From the NCBI RefSeq assembly GCF_035046485.1, contig NC_085138.1:58447254-58511253 (forward strand): a stretch of 64,000 nt of DNA, given 5' to 3'. The DNA is from Aedes albopictus (taxonomy: Eukaryota; Arthropoda; Insecta; Diptera; Culicidae). Both the position numbers and the translations under genes were made by a program. Shown here in pieces: positions 10,746 to 21,760 of the stretch (position 1 is its first letter; each line of letters starts with the position of its first letter). A model generated the notes under the pieces. It was not told the origin of the DNA, ran no database searches, and saw only the letters and a list, made by a program, of their open reading frames with translations.

Positions 10746-11640
10746 TACGCAGTTATTAAATCTGTTTAGTGAATTTAGTTGTTGTGAATAAATCATTTTC
10801 GCATTTCCCTACATACTTTTTATGTAATATTTATCTATCATCGAATAGATTTCACAGATAAATAGAGTTCGAACAAACACTAATCTTTGAAATTATATTC
10901 AAAAACAACTAAGAACCGTGATTATAATGTTTTTTATATAGAGAGACATTTTATAAATAAGCATTGTACAATCACGAAAAAGTAAATTTCCTACTGTAAA
11001 ATGCTGATTTTGTTTTCATAACAAGCGGTATTACGAACCTTTTTATAACTCAACGATCATAAGCTCATAACAGGATTATAATAAAACCATGACTACTGTT
11101 ACTAAAAATAACAAAAGGTGAAATTATTTTGTTGCGAGGATTTTTCTAAGTGTATATGAATGACAAAGATATGATAACATTTGTTATAATTTTATTACAC
11201 TTGTTTTATTTTTTTTAAACAGATATGTAACAACATGTGTTACAATATGCATATTAATATAATTATCCATAACATTATGTACGTATTTCATAACACATTT
11301 ATTGTAATATGTGTGATAATTTTTTTACAAATGTATTTCAAAATTCGTTAAATTCTTTATAATGTCACGTAGCAATTTTTTTTAAATTGATAACCAAACT
11401 TTTTTACATACTCACAAGCGGGTTCTCAACCCTACTGCTCGATAATCCGCTATTAAAGTTGACCTCACCTTGATTCCTTTTCGCTTCGGTCCTCCAAACG
11501 ATCTGTTTATCGTTCAATGGTCAGGGAAAATAACCGATTAGCTCCCACACCGAAGGTAAGTGACTGGTGATGCATTGATAGAAGCGGTAGGAATTATTGA
11601 GACGATCCAGAGATCGGCAAAATACCCACCTTTTCCCCCT
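10746..11640. other. No gene seen; AT-rich
   Basis: Many short palindromic phrases such as AACATTTGTTATAA and AACATGTGTTACA at about 11180-11340. GGTAAGTGA at 11554-11562 resembles a splice donor, but no convincing partner exon is visible. Confidence 0.4.
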
Positions 11641-12408
11641 CTGAGCAGTCGTAGTCTCTAAGACGTTTAGAAGGGGAATGCTGGATGGCATTTGGGAAGG
11701 CATTTCGCTGGGGTTCTGATGGGACTTCCATAAGGATTACAGTTAGAGCTACGGTAGAATGAAAGCCTCATACGATTTTGGTTAAGTCTTCGGTAGGAGG
11801 AAATCTGCTGGGATTTTCACGCAAATCCTGTTGCAAAACCTTGCAGAACTCTAAAAGACATGCGTTTTCTGATGAAAAGTTCTTGTGAAAAATATGATTT
11901 GAAATTCTTCTGAGATTTCTGAAGCGGTTCATTCTGGGATTCTTACAGAAGTTCTTACGGGATTCGTTCAGAGATTCTTTCCGGGATTTCCTTATGAATT
12001 CTTTACAAGATACCAGGAGTTCTAAAAATCTACTAATAATACACTTCGAGATTACCAAGGGAAATAGCTCTGAAATTGGTTCTCTTTCAAAATTTCTTCT
12101 AGAATACCTACTTTTGGAAAAACTTCAGACAGGAAGAATTCCCAGAACTATTAGTACAACTATTGAAAGAAACTCCGGGAATTCCAGAAGAATCTACAGA
12201 AATTACTGGATAAATTTCCAGGAGGAGTTATTGTGAGAATCCTGAAAGTAGTTCAATCGAACTATTCCCGTTCCAAACCAGGACAAAAACTTCAAACCGA
12301 GAAAATTTTAGTTTGATCAATGTTTGCATAAGACTACCGAGCCAATAAAATCAATGTTCCAAGGAACCTTGAAGGGTATTTCTGAAAGAATCATGTCAGC
12401 AATTCCTG
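11641..12408. repeat. Degenerate GGAATTCC-type array, target of the 12409-13991 insertion
   Basis: Orientation flips inside it: TTCTGAGATTTCTGAAG-type units up to ~12000, then GGAAGAATTCC-type units from ~12120. It ends in the left copy of a 23-bp target duplication (12386-12408). Confidence 0.75.
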
Positions 12409-13991
12409 TCCCGTAACGTGGGTAGATCACCTTAGAATGGTGCGTTGCGGCGTAAGATCTATCACCACATAAAATTTCGATCTTGTTGATGTTTTCATGC
12501 CTAAAGTAGCCGATCTGTGGTAAGCAAACATTCCAGGATCGAGATTTGATGTGCTTTTTAATGTTTTGTTACTAATCCACATTTTATTTCAGGAGTAATC
12601 AGGTAAATGTTTCGCATATTTTATACATTCTTATTAGTCATGATTATGTTTGTTTTTCATACAAATGTAGAGTAAAGTGGGGCAAAAGTTCGAGTGAGGC
12701 AAGAGTTTCTTTTGAAGTTTTTTAGCTCAATTCAAATTATTTCTTTCGGGTGTCAAGGTTGTTCAAACCCTTTTTGAAAAAGAGTCTTTCACTCCCAAAA
12801 TTATGAAAATTGATAAATATTTCGAAATGTTATGACAAAATGTTGGTTTTTGATCAAAAAATTGTAACAAGCGATGGCCCTTCCAACGCATGGAATGAAA
12901 TTTTAATGAAATCGAATTCGGTATTTTATTTTGGGGCGTAACTAGGTATATTTTGAAGATGCTCTAGCATGTGTAACTTTTTGCAAAAAAGATTTGGAAA
13001 TCGTATTTTACACATAGTGGGGCAAAAGTTCGAGTCATGTGGCAACTTTAGGTATAAACCTAAAATTCTGCAAAATGTACATATTATCTCTAAGAGTGAT
13101 GGAATTAGTGAGAAAATTCGATTAAAGTTGAAAAAAAGTTGTTTTATCTGAATTTGGCGGAAAACTACTAATTTTTGGTGTAGTAAATTTAACCCTGATT
13201 TGGGTAAAATCCAAATCGAATTTTAAAGTGTATTGCAGTTCTAACATCAAATATTAAGTGGTTTCAGGTATTCCTATTACCAAAGTGTCAAAATAGTGTG
13301 CTACGGTTAGCGAAATTCCACAAACACTAGATTCGAACTTTTGCCCCAGTGGTGGGGCAAGAGTTCGAATAAAACACAACATACAAAAAGTGTTGTAAGT
13401 CAAAATTGAAAAGACATTTGGCGTAACTTTGTTCAGCAAAATTTTAGCTCATGGATGGTAGAATCACCGCACGGTATTTATTTATTTTTATCTGCTTCGA
13501 TTTTTTGAAATGGGTTGAATTTTCAACTAAGGTCGAACTTTTGCCCCACCTTACTCTATAACAAAACATACACAACACACAGTCACATACATTGCATATA
13601 CATATCTCAGCATATATTGGGAAAGAGAGGGACCCGATTGAAGCGATTTGGACAGGAGCTTGGAACTGCCTCCTCCTTGTTGTTAACATTTCGTGGATTG
13701 AGGGCGGGCTCTTCGACCCCACCTGTTGGGAGTATTCTGTCAATCGAGGGCTTGATTTTGCAGTTGTTCGTGAGAACTTTCTTCTGGAAGGAGATTCTTT
13801 TCCCCTGACGCGGGTTTCGCGCAAGTGTCTCTGCTTGCGGGTCCGCACAACTCTTTTTGGCCCTTCATACAGGCGAATGAATGACCACTAACAACAGCAC
13901 AATCTTGATCAAATCGCTTTTCAGATTATTCCAGTGCTATAGGCAGCTGCCTTGCTACAATAGATGGTAGACCAATATCATCATCATCATC
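12409..13991 (+). mobile_element. Retroposed LINE-like insertion with 23-bp target duplication and (TCA)n tail
   Basis: Identical 23-bp direct repeats (12386-12408 and 13992-14014, containing AATCATGTCAGCAATTCCTG) flank the segment. Its 3' end is a (TCA)n tail at about 13978-13990. A long target duplication plus a simple-repeat tail is the mark of target-primed reverse transcription. The body without the MITE nested at 12670-13556 is about 700 bp. Open frames of about 97-134 residues around 13444-13891 match no domain I know, so it may be the 3' untranslated part of a 5'-truncated LINE. The family is not identified. Confidence 0.75.
12670..13556. mobile_element. TA-flanked TIR element with GTGGGGCAAAAGTTCGA motif
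   Basis: Left end GAGTAAAGTGGGGCAAAAG and right end CTTTTGCCCCACCTTACTC are inverted repeats of about 24 bp with one mismatch. TA lies on both sides (12668-12669 and 13557-13558). The motif GGGGCAAAAGTTCGA is repeated inside near 13019 and, in both orientations, around 13335-13365, as expected for subterminal transposase-binding sites. No transposase. It lies inside the retroposed segment 12409-13991 and is therefore younger. Confidence 0.9.
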
Positions 13992-14014
13992 AAGAATCAT
14001 GTCAGCAATTCCTG

Positions 14015-14575
14015 AAGGAAACTCGGATATAACTTCTGAATGAATTCTGGAAGAAATTTCTGGAAGAAAGTTTTGTGGGAATAATCGATAAAGGTTTCCA
14101 AGAGGAACACTATACATGGAAGAATCCCGAAAAGATAATCTGCAGAAATACCAGAAGAACCTTCTAGACCTAGAGGAATCCAAGAAAGAGTGCCTAGAAT
14201 GCTCCACGAAGATATTCCTGAATAAGGACTCCTGGAGAAATCCTGGAAGGAGCTTACAGATGAATCAGAAGCAGGAATGAGAAAAATGTCATTTCGTTAT
14301 TTGCTAATTTCTCTGTCCCTAGTAAAAAATATTCATCGACGACATTATCAATTTTCCATAACTTTCGCCATTATGGATTGGTGATATAAACGGACGGAAA
14401 TTTTCACCGAAATTGGTGGAAATTGAAAAATGTCATGACATTTTTTTCATGAAATTCCGAGACATTTTCCAACCCTGCACAGAAGAAAACCCTGGACGAA
14501 TCTTAGAAAGAAATCCTGAAGAAATCTCAGGAGGATTTTCGTGCGGAACCGGTGAAGCAACTGTTGAATGATCAT
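14015..14575. repeat. Degenerate GGAATTCC-type array with a non-repeat stretch
   Basis: GGAAGAA/CCTGAAGGAAA units at ~14015-14275 and ~14480-14560. Between them (14280-14475) is sequence with inverted phrases around AAAATGTCATGACATTTTTT. It ends in the left copy of the hAT element's 8-bp duplication. Confidence 0.7.
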
Positions 14576-14995
14576 TAGGGACAATGGAAATTCGCGATTT
14601 CGCGGAAGCCGCGGTATCCGCGAAATTGGGCAATGGTTGCGAAATTTAAGAAATCCCGCGAAATGACACGAAATCTGAGAAAATTCAGAAAATAACCCCA
14701 AAGTTTCGCTAATTTTAAAACTTAAAAAATAAATTGGCTGATAAATTTTACCAATGTAAAATAATTTAATAGTTCAATACATTTTACATCAACTTCTTTT
14801 CCAATTTTTCATCAAATTTGTTACTTTCCCTGTAAATTTATGATTACGCCTCATAAAATCCAAGTGGATTATTCGTTTCGCATGCAAAATTGATGTTTTC
14901 TTTAACAAAAATATGATGCCGTAAAATCACCGCGAAACTCGCAATGTTGGCCCGCGAAATTTGTGAAATTTTGCCGCGAATTTACATTGTCCCTA
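14576..14995. mobile_element. hAT-type MITE with 8-bp target duplication
   Basis: Terminal inverted repeat TAGGGACAATG / CATTGTCCCTA, extending imperfectly inward as TAAATTCGCG. Both flanks read ATGATCAT (14568-14575 and 14996-15003), an 8-bp duplication typical of hAT elements, whose termini often begin with [CT]AGGG. At least six CGCGAAAT/CGCGAAT-like motifs cluster near the ends (14590-14665 and 14930-14985), consistent with subterminal binding sites. 420 bp, no coding capacity. Confidence 0.9.
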
Positions 14996-15003
14996 ATGAT
15001 CAT

Positions 15004-15395
15004 AAAAGGAACCCCTGATTAATTTCAGAAAGAAGTTTCTCTCAGGAGAAAACTCATAGAAAGAACTCCGAAGAAATTAGTGAAAAAACTCCCGAAGGAA
15101 TTTCAAAAACGAGCTCCTGGGTAAATCTCAGAAGGAAGAATCCTTTATAGCAGAAATTACAACATGAATTTGTTGAGGAATCACTAAAGGATCTGCTGAC
15201 TGGTCTTAGAAAAAACTTTTGGAAAAATTCTAGAAGGAAAACCGTAAAAAGAACTATTAGAGAATTCCAAAATCTCAAAAGAATCTTCAAAAGGAGGAAT
15301 CTCAGGAGGAATCCCCAACGGAACTACTTGATAAATCCCAAGAGAAACTCCAAAAGGATTTTCATTATAAAGCTTACAGAACTCAGTCAATTTTT
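15004..15395. repeat. Degenerate GGAATTCC-type array
   Basis: Continuation of the array hit by the hAT element, dominated by AGAAAGAACTCC, GAAGGAATTTC and CAGGAGGAATC. Minus-strand frames of 68-78 residues with phenylalanine-rich periodicity are by-products. Confidence 0.8.
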
Positions 15396-16374
15396 AACCA
15401 ATTCACTTCAACTTTTGTACATGGTGATACGAGCCAACTAGCATGCCTCGGCTAGAGTGACAAGCATTTTGTGGATTTTACCTTTCGCCTCTTTGCAGCG
15501 ATAGCATTTGCAGAGTGCGCCTTCGAACCATTGAACCCAGCCGGCGTTCCTAGAGGAACTCCAAAAGAAATTCATGGAGGTACCCTCGAATAAATCCAAT
15601 GAGGAATTCTTGGAGCATAGCTGGAGGTATACCAGTAACATTCCGTGAACAAAATAATTGCCTACAGTTTTACTTTCCTGGCAAAATCCTTATTGAAATT
15701 CCTCAATCAACACCTGAATTAAATCTCTAGAAGCATTTCTGAAAACATCACAGCAGCGCCTAATCAAATTTCAACCATCGCACAACAATAAGAACAATTT
15801 CACAACCTGCATTTTTTTACGATAATCCACCCAAATGCGACATAGGTTTGTCCCAACTTGAACAGAACACAGAACAAAGACCGTTCACCGCACTTTTAGA
15901 GATTTTTAAGTTTTGTATTACAATTACGATTTTCGAGGAGTAACTTCGAGTCGTTGGAAAGCCATCTTCTAAAAGTTTTGATTTTGGATTCATAATAGCA
16001 CAATTAAGCTTATGTTTTTTTTGTCACCAACAACAATGTTCGACATCAGAAAATATAGAGACATTCTTTAAGGAATCCATGAAAAAAAAAACTAGAAAAT
16101 ACTGAAGAAATCACAACTAGTTTAAACTGTCTAAACTACATGAATTTTAACAAGAACCAAACCTTTGTAAATAGGAGCGTTAGAGTCACAAACCGGCAAA
16201 AACATTAACAAACTATTCGAAACCACTCCCACCCCCTTTTACTTTGGAATCCCCTGAAACGGAAACCATCGGAAGTCAAGACAAGCTTGTTTTGCTGCTG
16301 CTACTGAATGCAGAAGCTGTGAAAATTGCCATATTCGCTAAAGTATATTGTCGATGAGCAATCAGATTGAATTT
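15396..16374. other. No gene seen; short repeat tracts at 15545-15640
   Basis: GGAACTCC/GGAATTCTTGG units at 15545-15640, then AT-rich sequence. TAACTTCGAGTCGTTGGAAAGCC near 15940 (shortened: AACTTCGAGTCGTTGGAAAG) resembles phrases common in mosquito interspersed repeats, but I cannot assign it. Confidence 0.4.
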
Positions 16375-16660
16375 TTGGGGATATCTTTGGAGAAACCCTC
16401 TCTGAATTCCCCCAAAAATTTTTCTACGGATTCCTCATAAGATTCCTCAATTCCACCTTCACCAATTGCTACTGGAATTTCTCTTAGGATTTCCCAAGCA
16501 TTTTCAGCTGTGATTTCTCTAGTAATTTCTCATAGGCGACCTCCAGAAATTGCACGACGATTCCCAGCACAAACTGCCTGAGGTATTGCAGCCATAATTC
16601 CTGGAGGATTCCCACCTGGAATATCTTGAAGAATCCCAGAAGCGCATTCTTTATACAACC
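16375..16660. repeat. Degenerate GGAATTCC-type array
   Basis: TTCCTCATAAGATTCC, GGAATTTCTCTTAGGATTTC and related units, with orientation changing to GGAGGATTCCC near 16600. Confidence 0.7.
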
Positions 16661-18489
16661 CCAAGCATTGTTAATTACTTAGCATTTAATACTTATTGGA
16701 TATGAGCACGTATGATAACAGAAAGGTGGGTATCAATCGGTGCCGCACTGACTTGTAGTGATGGGATACATTTGGAAGCGTAAGCGATTACCAAGATTAA
16801 GATTAGTAGGTTACGTGACCTTCCGAAGATAGATAGTGCCACATTATCGCAGGAATGATACCTCAGCAACAATGCCCGATTTGATACTTTTTCAGTCTTG
16901 TTGCGCCCTCAACCATGTATACCATTACATTTGATTATGTCCAATCCACATTTGTCACCTAATGTACTCCCCCTATTAGGAAACTGCTTTCCTCCCAAAC
17001 GGCTAAAAAAAGAGGAAAGAACCCCAGCCAGACATTTACTCTCCAAGTGCAAAGTTATGTCCCAGTGAGCTTTCGTGGGAATTGGATCGGCTGCTGATGC
17101 CGGTTGGCCTGTAATACGGCCATTGGGAGTTATCGAGAGAGGGAGAAAAAAAGGTCTGTCGTCAGGAAATTTATCACTTTGGTTAAGCCGCATGTGTTCC
17201 TAAAATGCCGGTTAGAAGCTTCCTAAATTTTTCTCTTAGATATACGAAACTCTAAGAAGAACTTAAAGTACAGATAGCTACAAAACATTTGAAAAACCGG
17301 TAAAGAGCTATTATATCAACAAAATAAAGATAAATACTAACGTAAACATTTGAAAAATTGTCAAAATTTGTGTGTTATCAAACTTCGTCTGAAATGACAA
17401 AGAAAACTTTTGAAAATACTGAGCTGAGCTGATTACTTAAATAGTCGTAATCATCATCAAATTGCTTTAGATCTATTTATTCTGTGTATGTAAGTCGAAG
17501 CAGTCTTCTTCAATAAATAATCCCATAAGTAATCCCATCTAAGGATATTGAGAAACTGAAGTTTATTCCCCGTGGAACACATTTGCCGTGAAAGCTCTGC
17601 CAATTGTAGCTAGCAACCAACCTAAATGGACAACTTTCCTCTGCTTGATAGTTGATTTACGCATCGACGAGCCGGGCTACGTAAATTGTAAGCTGAAAGG
17701 TAATGGCAATGGACGCTTTTTGCTTCCTTTGAATGGGTAGGACTTGCTCTTTTTGTGCTCCCAGTTACCGCGTGGGAGTCGAGTTGCTCACTGTGGAAGC
17801 CAGCCCTACCAGGCACTCCGCAGTAGTCGGTCGGTCGTCGGTCGGCAATGAGGATGATGTTGTAAAGAAGTCGGTTGGAAGAAGGATGTAGATGATGGTA
17901 ATAGGGCGCTCAGGTTTTACGAGTTGGAAAAGTTTTTGACGCAGTCCCATCTAGCCCCTTCTGCTGACACACCGAAGTAGTTCTATGGAACCTAGAGATA
18001 CCTATGCCGCGCCGAAAAGGAGTCGTGTGCTGCAGGCTTGATTGTAAATTCGTACCGGAAAGTCGGAAAATTGGCATTAAATTTGTGCCCTTTTGCGTCT
18101 GGATTCAGGGGGTCTTCTTGTCGGGTAGCGGTGGTAGCGGCGGCAATACATTTGTGAAAATGCACTGCAGCACAACACCGGCGAAAAGTTTTATCTCAAT
18201 GTCGATGGAAATTTGGGATGGAATGAGGAATTTCGGTTGGTAGGTTATAGTTGGAATTGGTTTTTGCCGTAGGTGCAAGAAATGCGGCACTGAGCCATTT
18301 GGTGCCATTCTGGTTTATCATCCGACTGGCTGGGGATTGTTTTTGTGAAAGCTATTCAGAGAAAGTTTCTTCCCGAAGTGACGTGTCTAATTGTTTCCAG
18401 TTTGGGGTGAAGATTTATGGTTATGACAAGTTGTGCTTCGATGTATTTCATTTGTAAATCACGGATTACTATAGTTTTAGGTGAAATAG
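16661..18489. other. No gene seen
   Basis: Moderately GC-rich around 16900-17190 and 17620-18240. The longest frames are 94 residues (16909-17193, minus) and 79 residues (18004-18243, plus). Neither has a signal peptide, domain or splice context I can support. 17818-17850 carries a short GTCGGTCGGTCGTCGG run. Confidence 0.35.
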
Positions 18490-20425
18490 GCCAGAAACCA
18501 AGAAGACAAGACAGAAAGATAACAAGTCAAGAAGTCAAGAAGAGAAGAAGACAAGAACGATAAGAATGACAAGAACAAGAATGATAAGAACGACAAGAAC
18601 GACAAGAACAACAAGAACGACAAGAACGACAAGAACGACAAGAACGACAAGAACGACAAGAACGACTAGAACGACAAGAACGACAAGAACGACAAGAACG
18701 ACAAGAACGACAAGAACGACAAGAACGACATGAACGACAAGAACGACAAGAACGACAAGAACGACAAGAACGACAAGAACGACAAGAACGACAAGAACGA
18801 CAAGAACGACAAGAACGACAAGAACGACAAGAACGACAAGAACGACAAGAACGACAAGAACGACAAGAACGACAAGAACGACAAGAACGACAAGAACGAC
18901 AAGAACGACAAGAACGACAAGAACGACAAGAACGACAAGAACGACAAGAACGACAAGAACGACAAGAACGACAAGAACGACAAGAACGACAAGAACAACA
19001 TGAACGACAAGAACGACAAGAACGACAAGAACGGCAAGAACGACAAGAATGACAAGAACAACAAGAACGACAAGAACGACAAGAACAACAAGAACGACAA
19101 GAACGACAAGAATGACAAGAACGACAAGAATGATAAAAACAACAAGAACGACAAAACGGCAAGAGCGACAAAAACGACAAGGACAACAAGAACGACAAGA
19201 ACGACAAGAACGACAAGAACGACAAGAACGACAAGAACGACAAGAACGACAAGAACGACAAGAACGACAAGAACGACAAGAACGACAAGAACGACAAGAA
19301 CGACAAGAACGACAAGAACGACAAGAACGACAAGAACGACAAGAACGACAAGAACGACAAGAACGACAAGAACGACAAGAACGACAAGAACGACAAGAAC
19401 GACAAGAACGACAAGAACGACAAGAACGACAAGAACGACAAGAACGACAAGAACGACAAGAACGACAAGAACGACAAGAACGACAAGAACGACAAGAACG
19501 ACAAGATCGACAAGAACGACAAGAACGACAAGAACGACAAGAACGACAAGAACGACAAGAACGACAAGAACGACAAGAACGACAAGAACGACAAGAACGA
19601 CAAGAACGACAAGAACAACAAGAACGACAAGAACGACAAGAACGCCAAGAACGACCAGAACGGACCAGAACGACAGGAGTAACAAGAGGACAACAGCGAC
19701 AAGAATGACAAGAACGACAAGAACGACAAAAACAACAAGAACGACAAGAGTGACAAGAACGACAAGAACGACAAGAATGACAAGAACGACTAGAACGACA
19801 AGAACGACTAGAACGACTAGAACGACTAGAACGACTAGAACGACTAGAACGACTAGAACGGCTAGAAGGACAATAACGACAAGAATGACAATAACGACAA
19901 GAATGACAATAACGACAAGAATGACAAGAATGGCAAGAACGACAAGAACGACAAGAATGACAAGAACGACTAGACCGACAACACCGATAAGAATGACAAG
20001 AAGAACGACAAGAATCACGAGAACTACAAAACCGATATGCAAGACAAGAACGACAAGAATGATAAAAACGACAAGAGCGATAAAAGCGTCAAGAGGGACA
20101 ACAGCGATAAGAGCGACAAGAACGATAAGGTCAATATAAACTCAAAGAAGGAGAAGAACTGCATTATAAACAAGAAAGATAAGTGATATAATTGACAAAA
20201 TGAAAGAAAGACAGGAGCGACAAGAACTACAAAAATCACAAGAATAACTGGAAGGACAAGAACGACAAGAACAACATGAGTGACAAAAGCGATAAGAGCG
20301 ACAAGAGTGACAAGAGCGAAAAGAGCGACAAAAACAAGACCGATAAGAAAAACAAAAATGACAAGAACAACACGAATAACAAAAATGATAAGAATATCAA
20401 ATGTGACAAAAACAATAGGCAATAC
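18490..20425. repeat. 9-bp minisatellite (ACAAGAACG)n, about 200 copies
   Basis: The core 18600-19640 is almost perfect. Edges are degenerate, with GACTAGAAC variants at 19785-19870, GACAATAAC at 19870-19915, and AGCGACAAGAG/AAGATAAG variants after 20040. Because the unit is 9 bp, every frame without a stop stays open: plus frames read (KND)n, (RTT)n or (ERQ)n and minus frames (SFL)n, (VVL)n or (SCR)n, giving spurious frames up to 469 residues. None is a plausible gene. Confidence 0.97.
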
Positions 20426-20985
20426 AAGAGTCGTTTGATTTCTAAGTATTCGATTTCTAATAGGGATGCACAATACTTTTGAGATGCCCTGGCAAACTTA
20501 TGACGAGATCTTCTGAGGCCTCTTGGCAAAATATTTGACAAATTCCTGGTGAGTTCCTCACCGGATTTGTTCAGTGACTGTTGTCCGATTTGTTGTAAAT
20601 TTCCTATACAAAATTTCAAACTTTGTAGATTTTTAACAAATTCATTTAATATAGGGAGATTTATATCTGTATTTATTTGAAAATATCGTTCCAAGATCCT
20701 TGGAGAATTTCTCTCAAGGACTTTGATAAATGTTCCTCTAGATGTAGATACTTGATAGTATCTTTCCATCGTCGTTATCAGATGCCTTGGCGAATTGTTG
20801 ACGTTATTGGGCTTCTGACGAGATCTCTCCTCCACCAAATAGAGATTTTTGATAGGTTTTTCCTACTTAAGAAACATAGTAGATTTTTCTTCTCATAAGA
20901 TTTGGTACACTAAAAACTCTTTTTATGTAAGCTTTTTTATTCAGTTCTTCTATGTGAGGAAGGGGCTTATAGGTCATCCAAGGGG
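20426..20985. other. No gene seen; weak internal similarity
   Basis: GAGATGCCCTGGCAAACTTATGACG near 20480 (shortened: GATGCCCTGGCAAACTTATG) resembles CAGATGCCTTGGCGAATTG near 20778, suggesting an old ~300-bp duplication or another degenerate array. Confidence 0.4.
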
Positions 20986-21760
20986 TTTTTGAGGCGAGCA
21001 ATAGAGTATCGCAGAGAAGGTTTGTATGGGTTTTGGAATGATTTCAGGGGGTTTTAGAGAGTTTTAGGGGGTGTCAGAAGGATTCAGAGGCGTATCGGGG
21101 AGTTTCAGAGAGTTCGAGGATGCTTTCCATCTCAAGGAGTACTTCAAGCGTGTTTAAGGGAGTCTCAGGGGAGCGTTTCAGGTAGTCTCAGGGCGTTCCA
21201 GAGGGCCTAATGAGCATGTCAGGAGTTCCCAGGGGGCTCCAGGGGGTTCCAGGAGGTCTCAGTGGCCTTTCAGGTGTAACGGCCTTTCAGGGGCGTTACA
21301 GTGACCTTTCAGGGGGTCTTTGACGCTCAGGAAGTCTCTGGAGAATTCAGAGGCATTTCAGGAGATTCAGGATGCCTTGGAGATGTTACATGGGGCTTAT
21401 TGGGTTCCTTGGAGTCTCAGTGACGTTTCAAGAGATCCCAGGGACGTTACAGGGGATCTCAAGAGGCTTCAGGAAGTCTCAGGGGTATCTCAAGGGTGTT
21501 TCAGGGGGTTTCAGGAACGGCCCTGTATCTCTCTGTATCCCTCTGAAATTCAACTTCTTGAAACACCTCTGAAAGGGTTGTATGTCCTATAAAACAAATA
21601 TCAAACCCCCTTGCCGCTGAAACGCAACTAAAAGCCAATTCAAGCGCTCCTAAACTCCTCTGAAGCCCCCCAAATCCCTTGAACCTCCTCGTTTAAGGCT
21701 TCTTTAAAATCCCAGAAGATTAAGGGAGTCCTAATCTCAAACCCTCAGGAGCAAAACATT
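20986..21760. repeat. Degenerate TTTCAGGGG array
   Basis: From ~20990 to 21530 the plus strand is built of variants of GTTTCAGGGG, GTCTCAGGGG and GTTCCAGGGG. After ~21535 the complement orientation (CCTCTGAAA, CCCCTTGAA) takes over to ~21760. A second array of this family lies at 38090-38470. Confidence 0.85.

Noticed and set aside
11554..11562. GGTAAGTGA as a splice donor
   Set aside because: No convincing acceptor or exon upstream; a lone match is expected by chance.
18527..20139. Open frames of 219-469 codons on both strands, e.g. (KND)n, (RTT)n, (VVL)n, (SFL)n
   Set aside because: They are translations of a 9-bp minisatellite; all frames stay open because 9 is a multiple of 3.
20236..20838. 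200-codon minus frame
   Set aside because: Its C-terminal half is minisatellite-derived Leu/Phe/Ser repeats and the rest has no recognisable domain.
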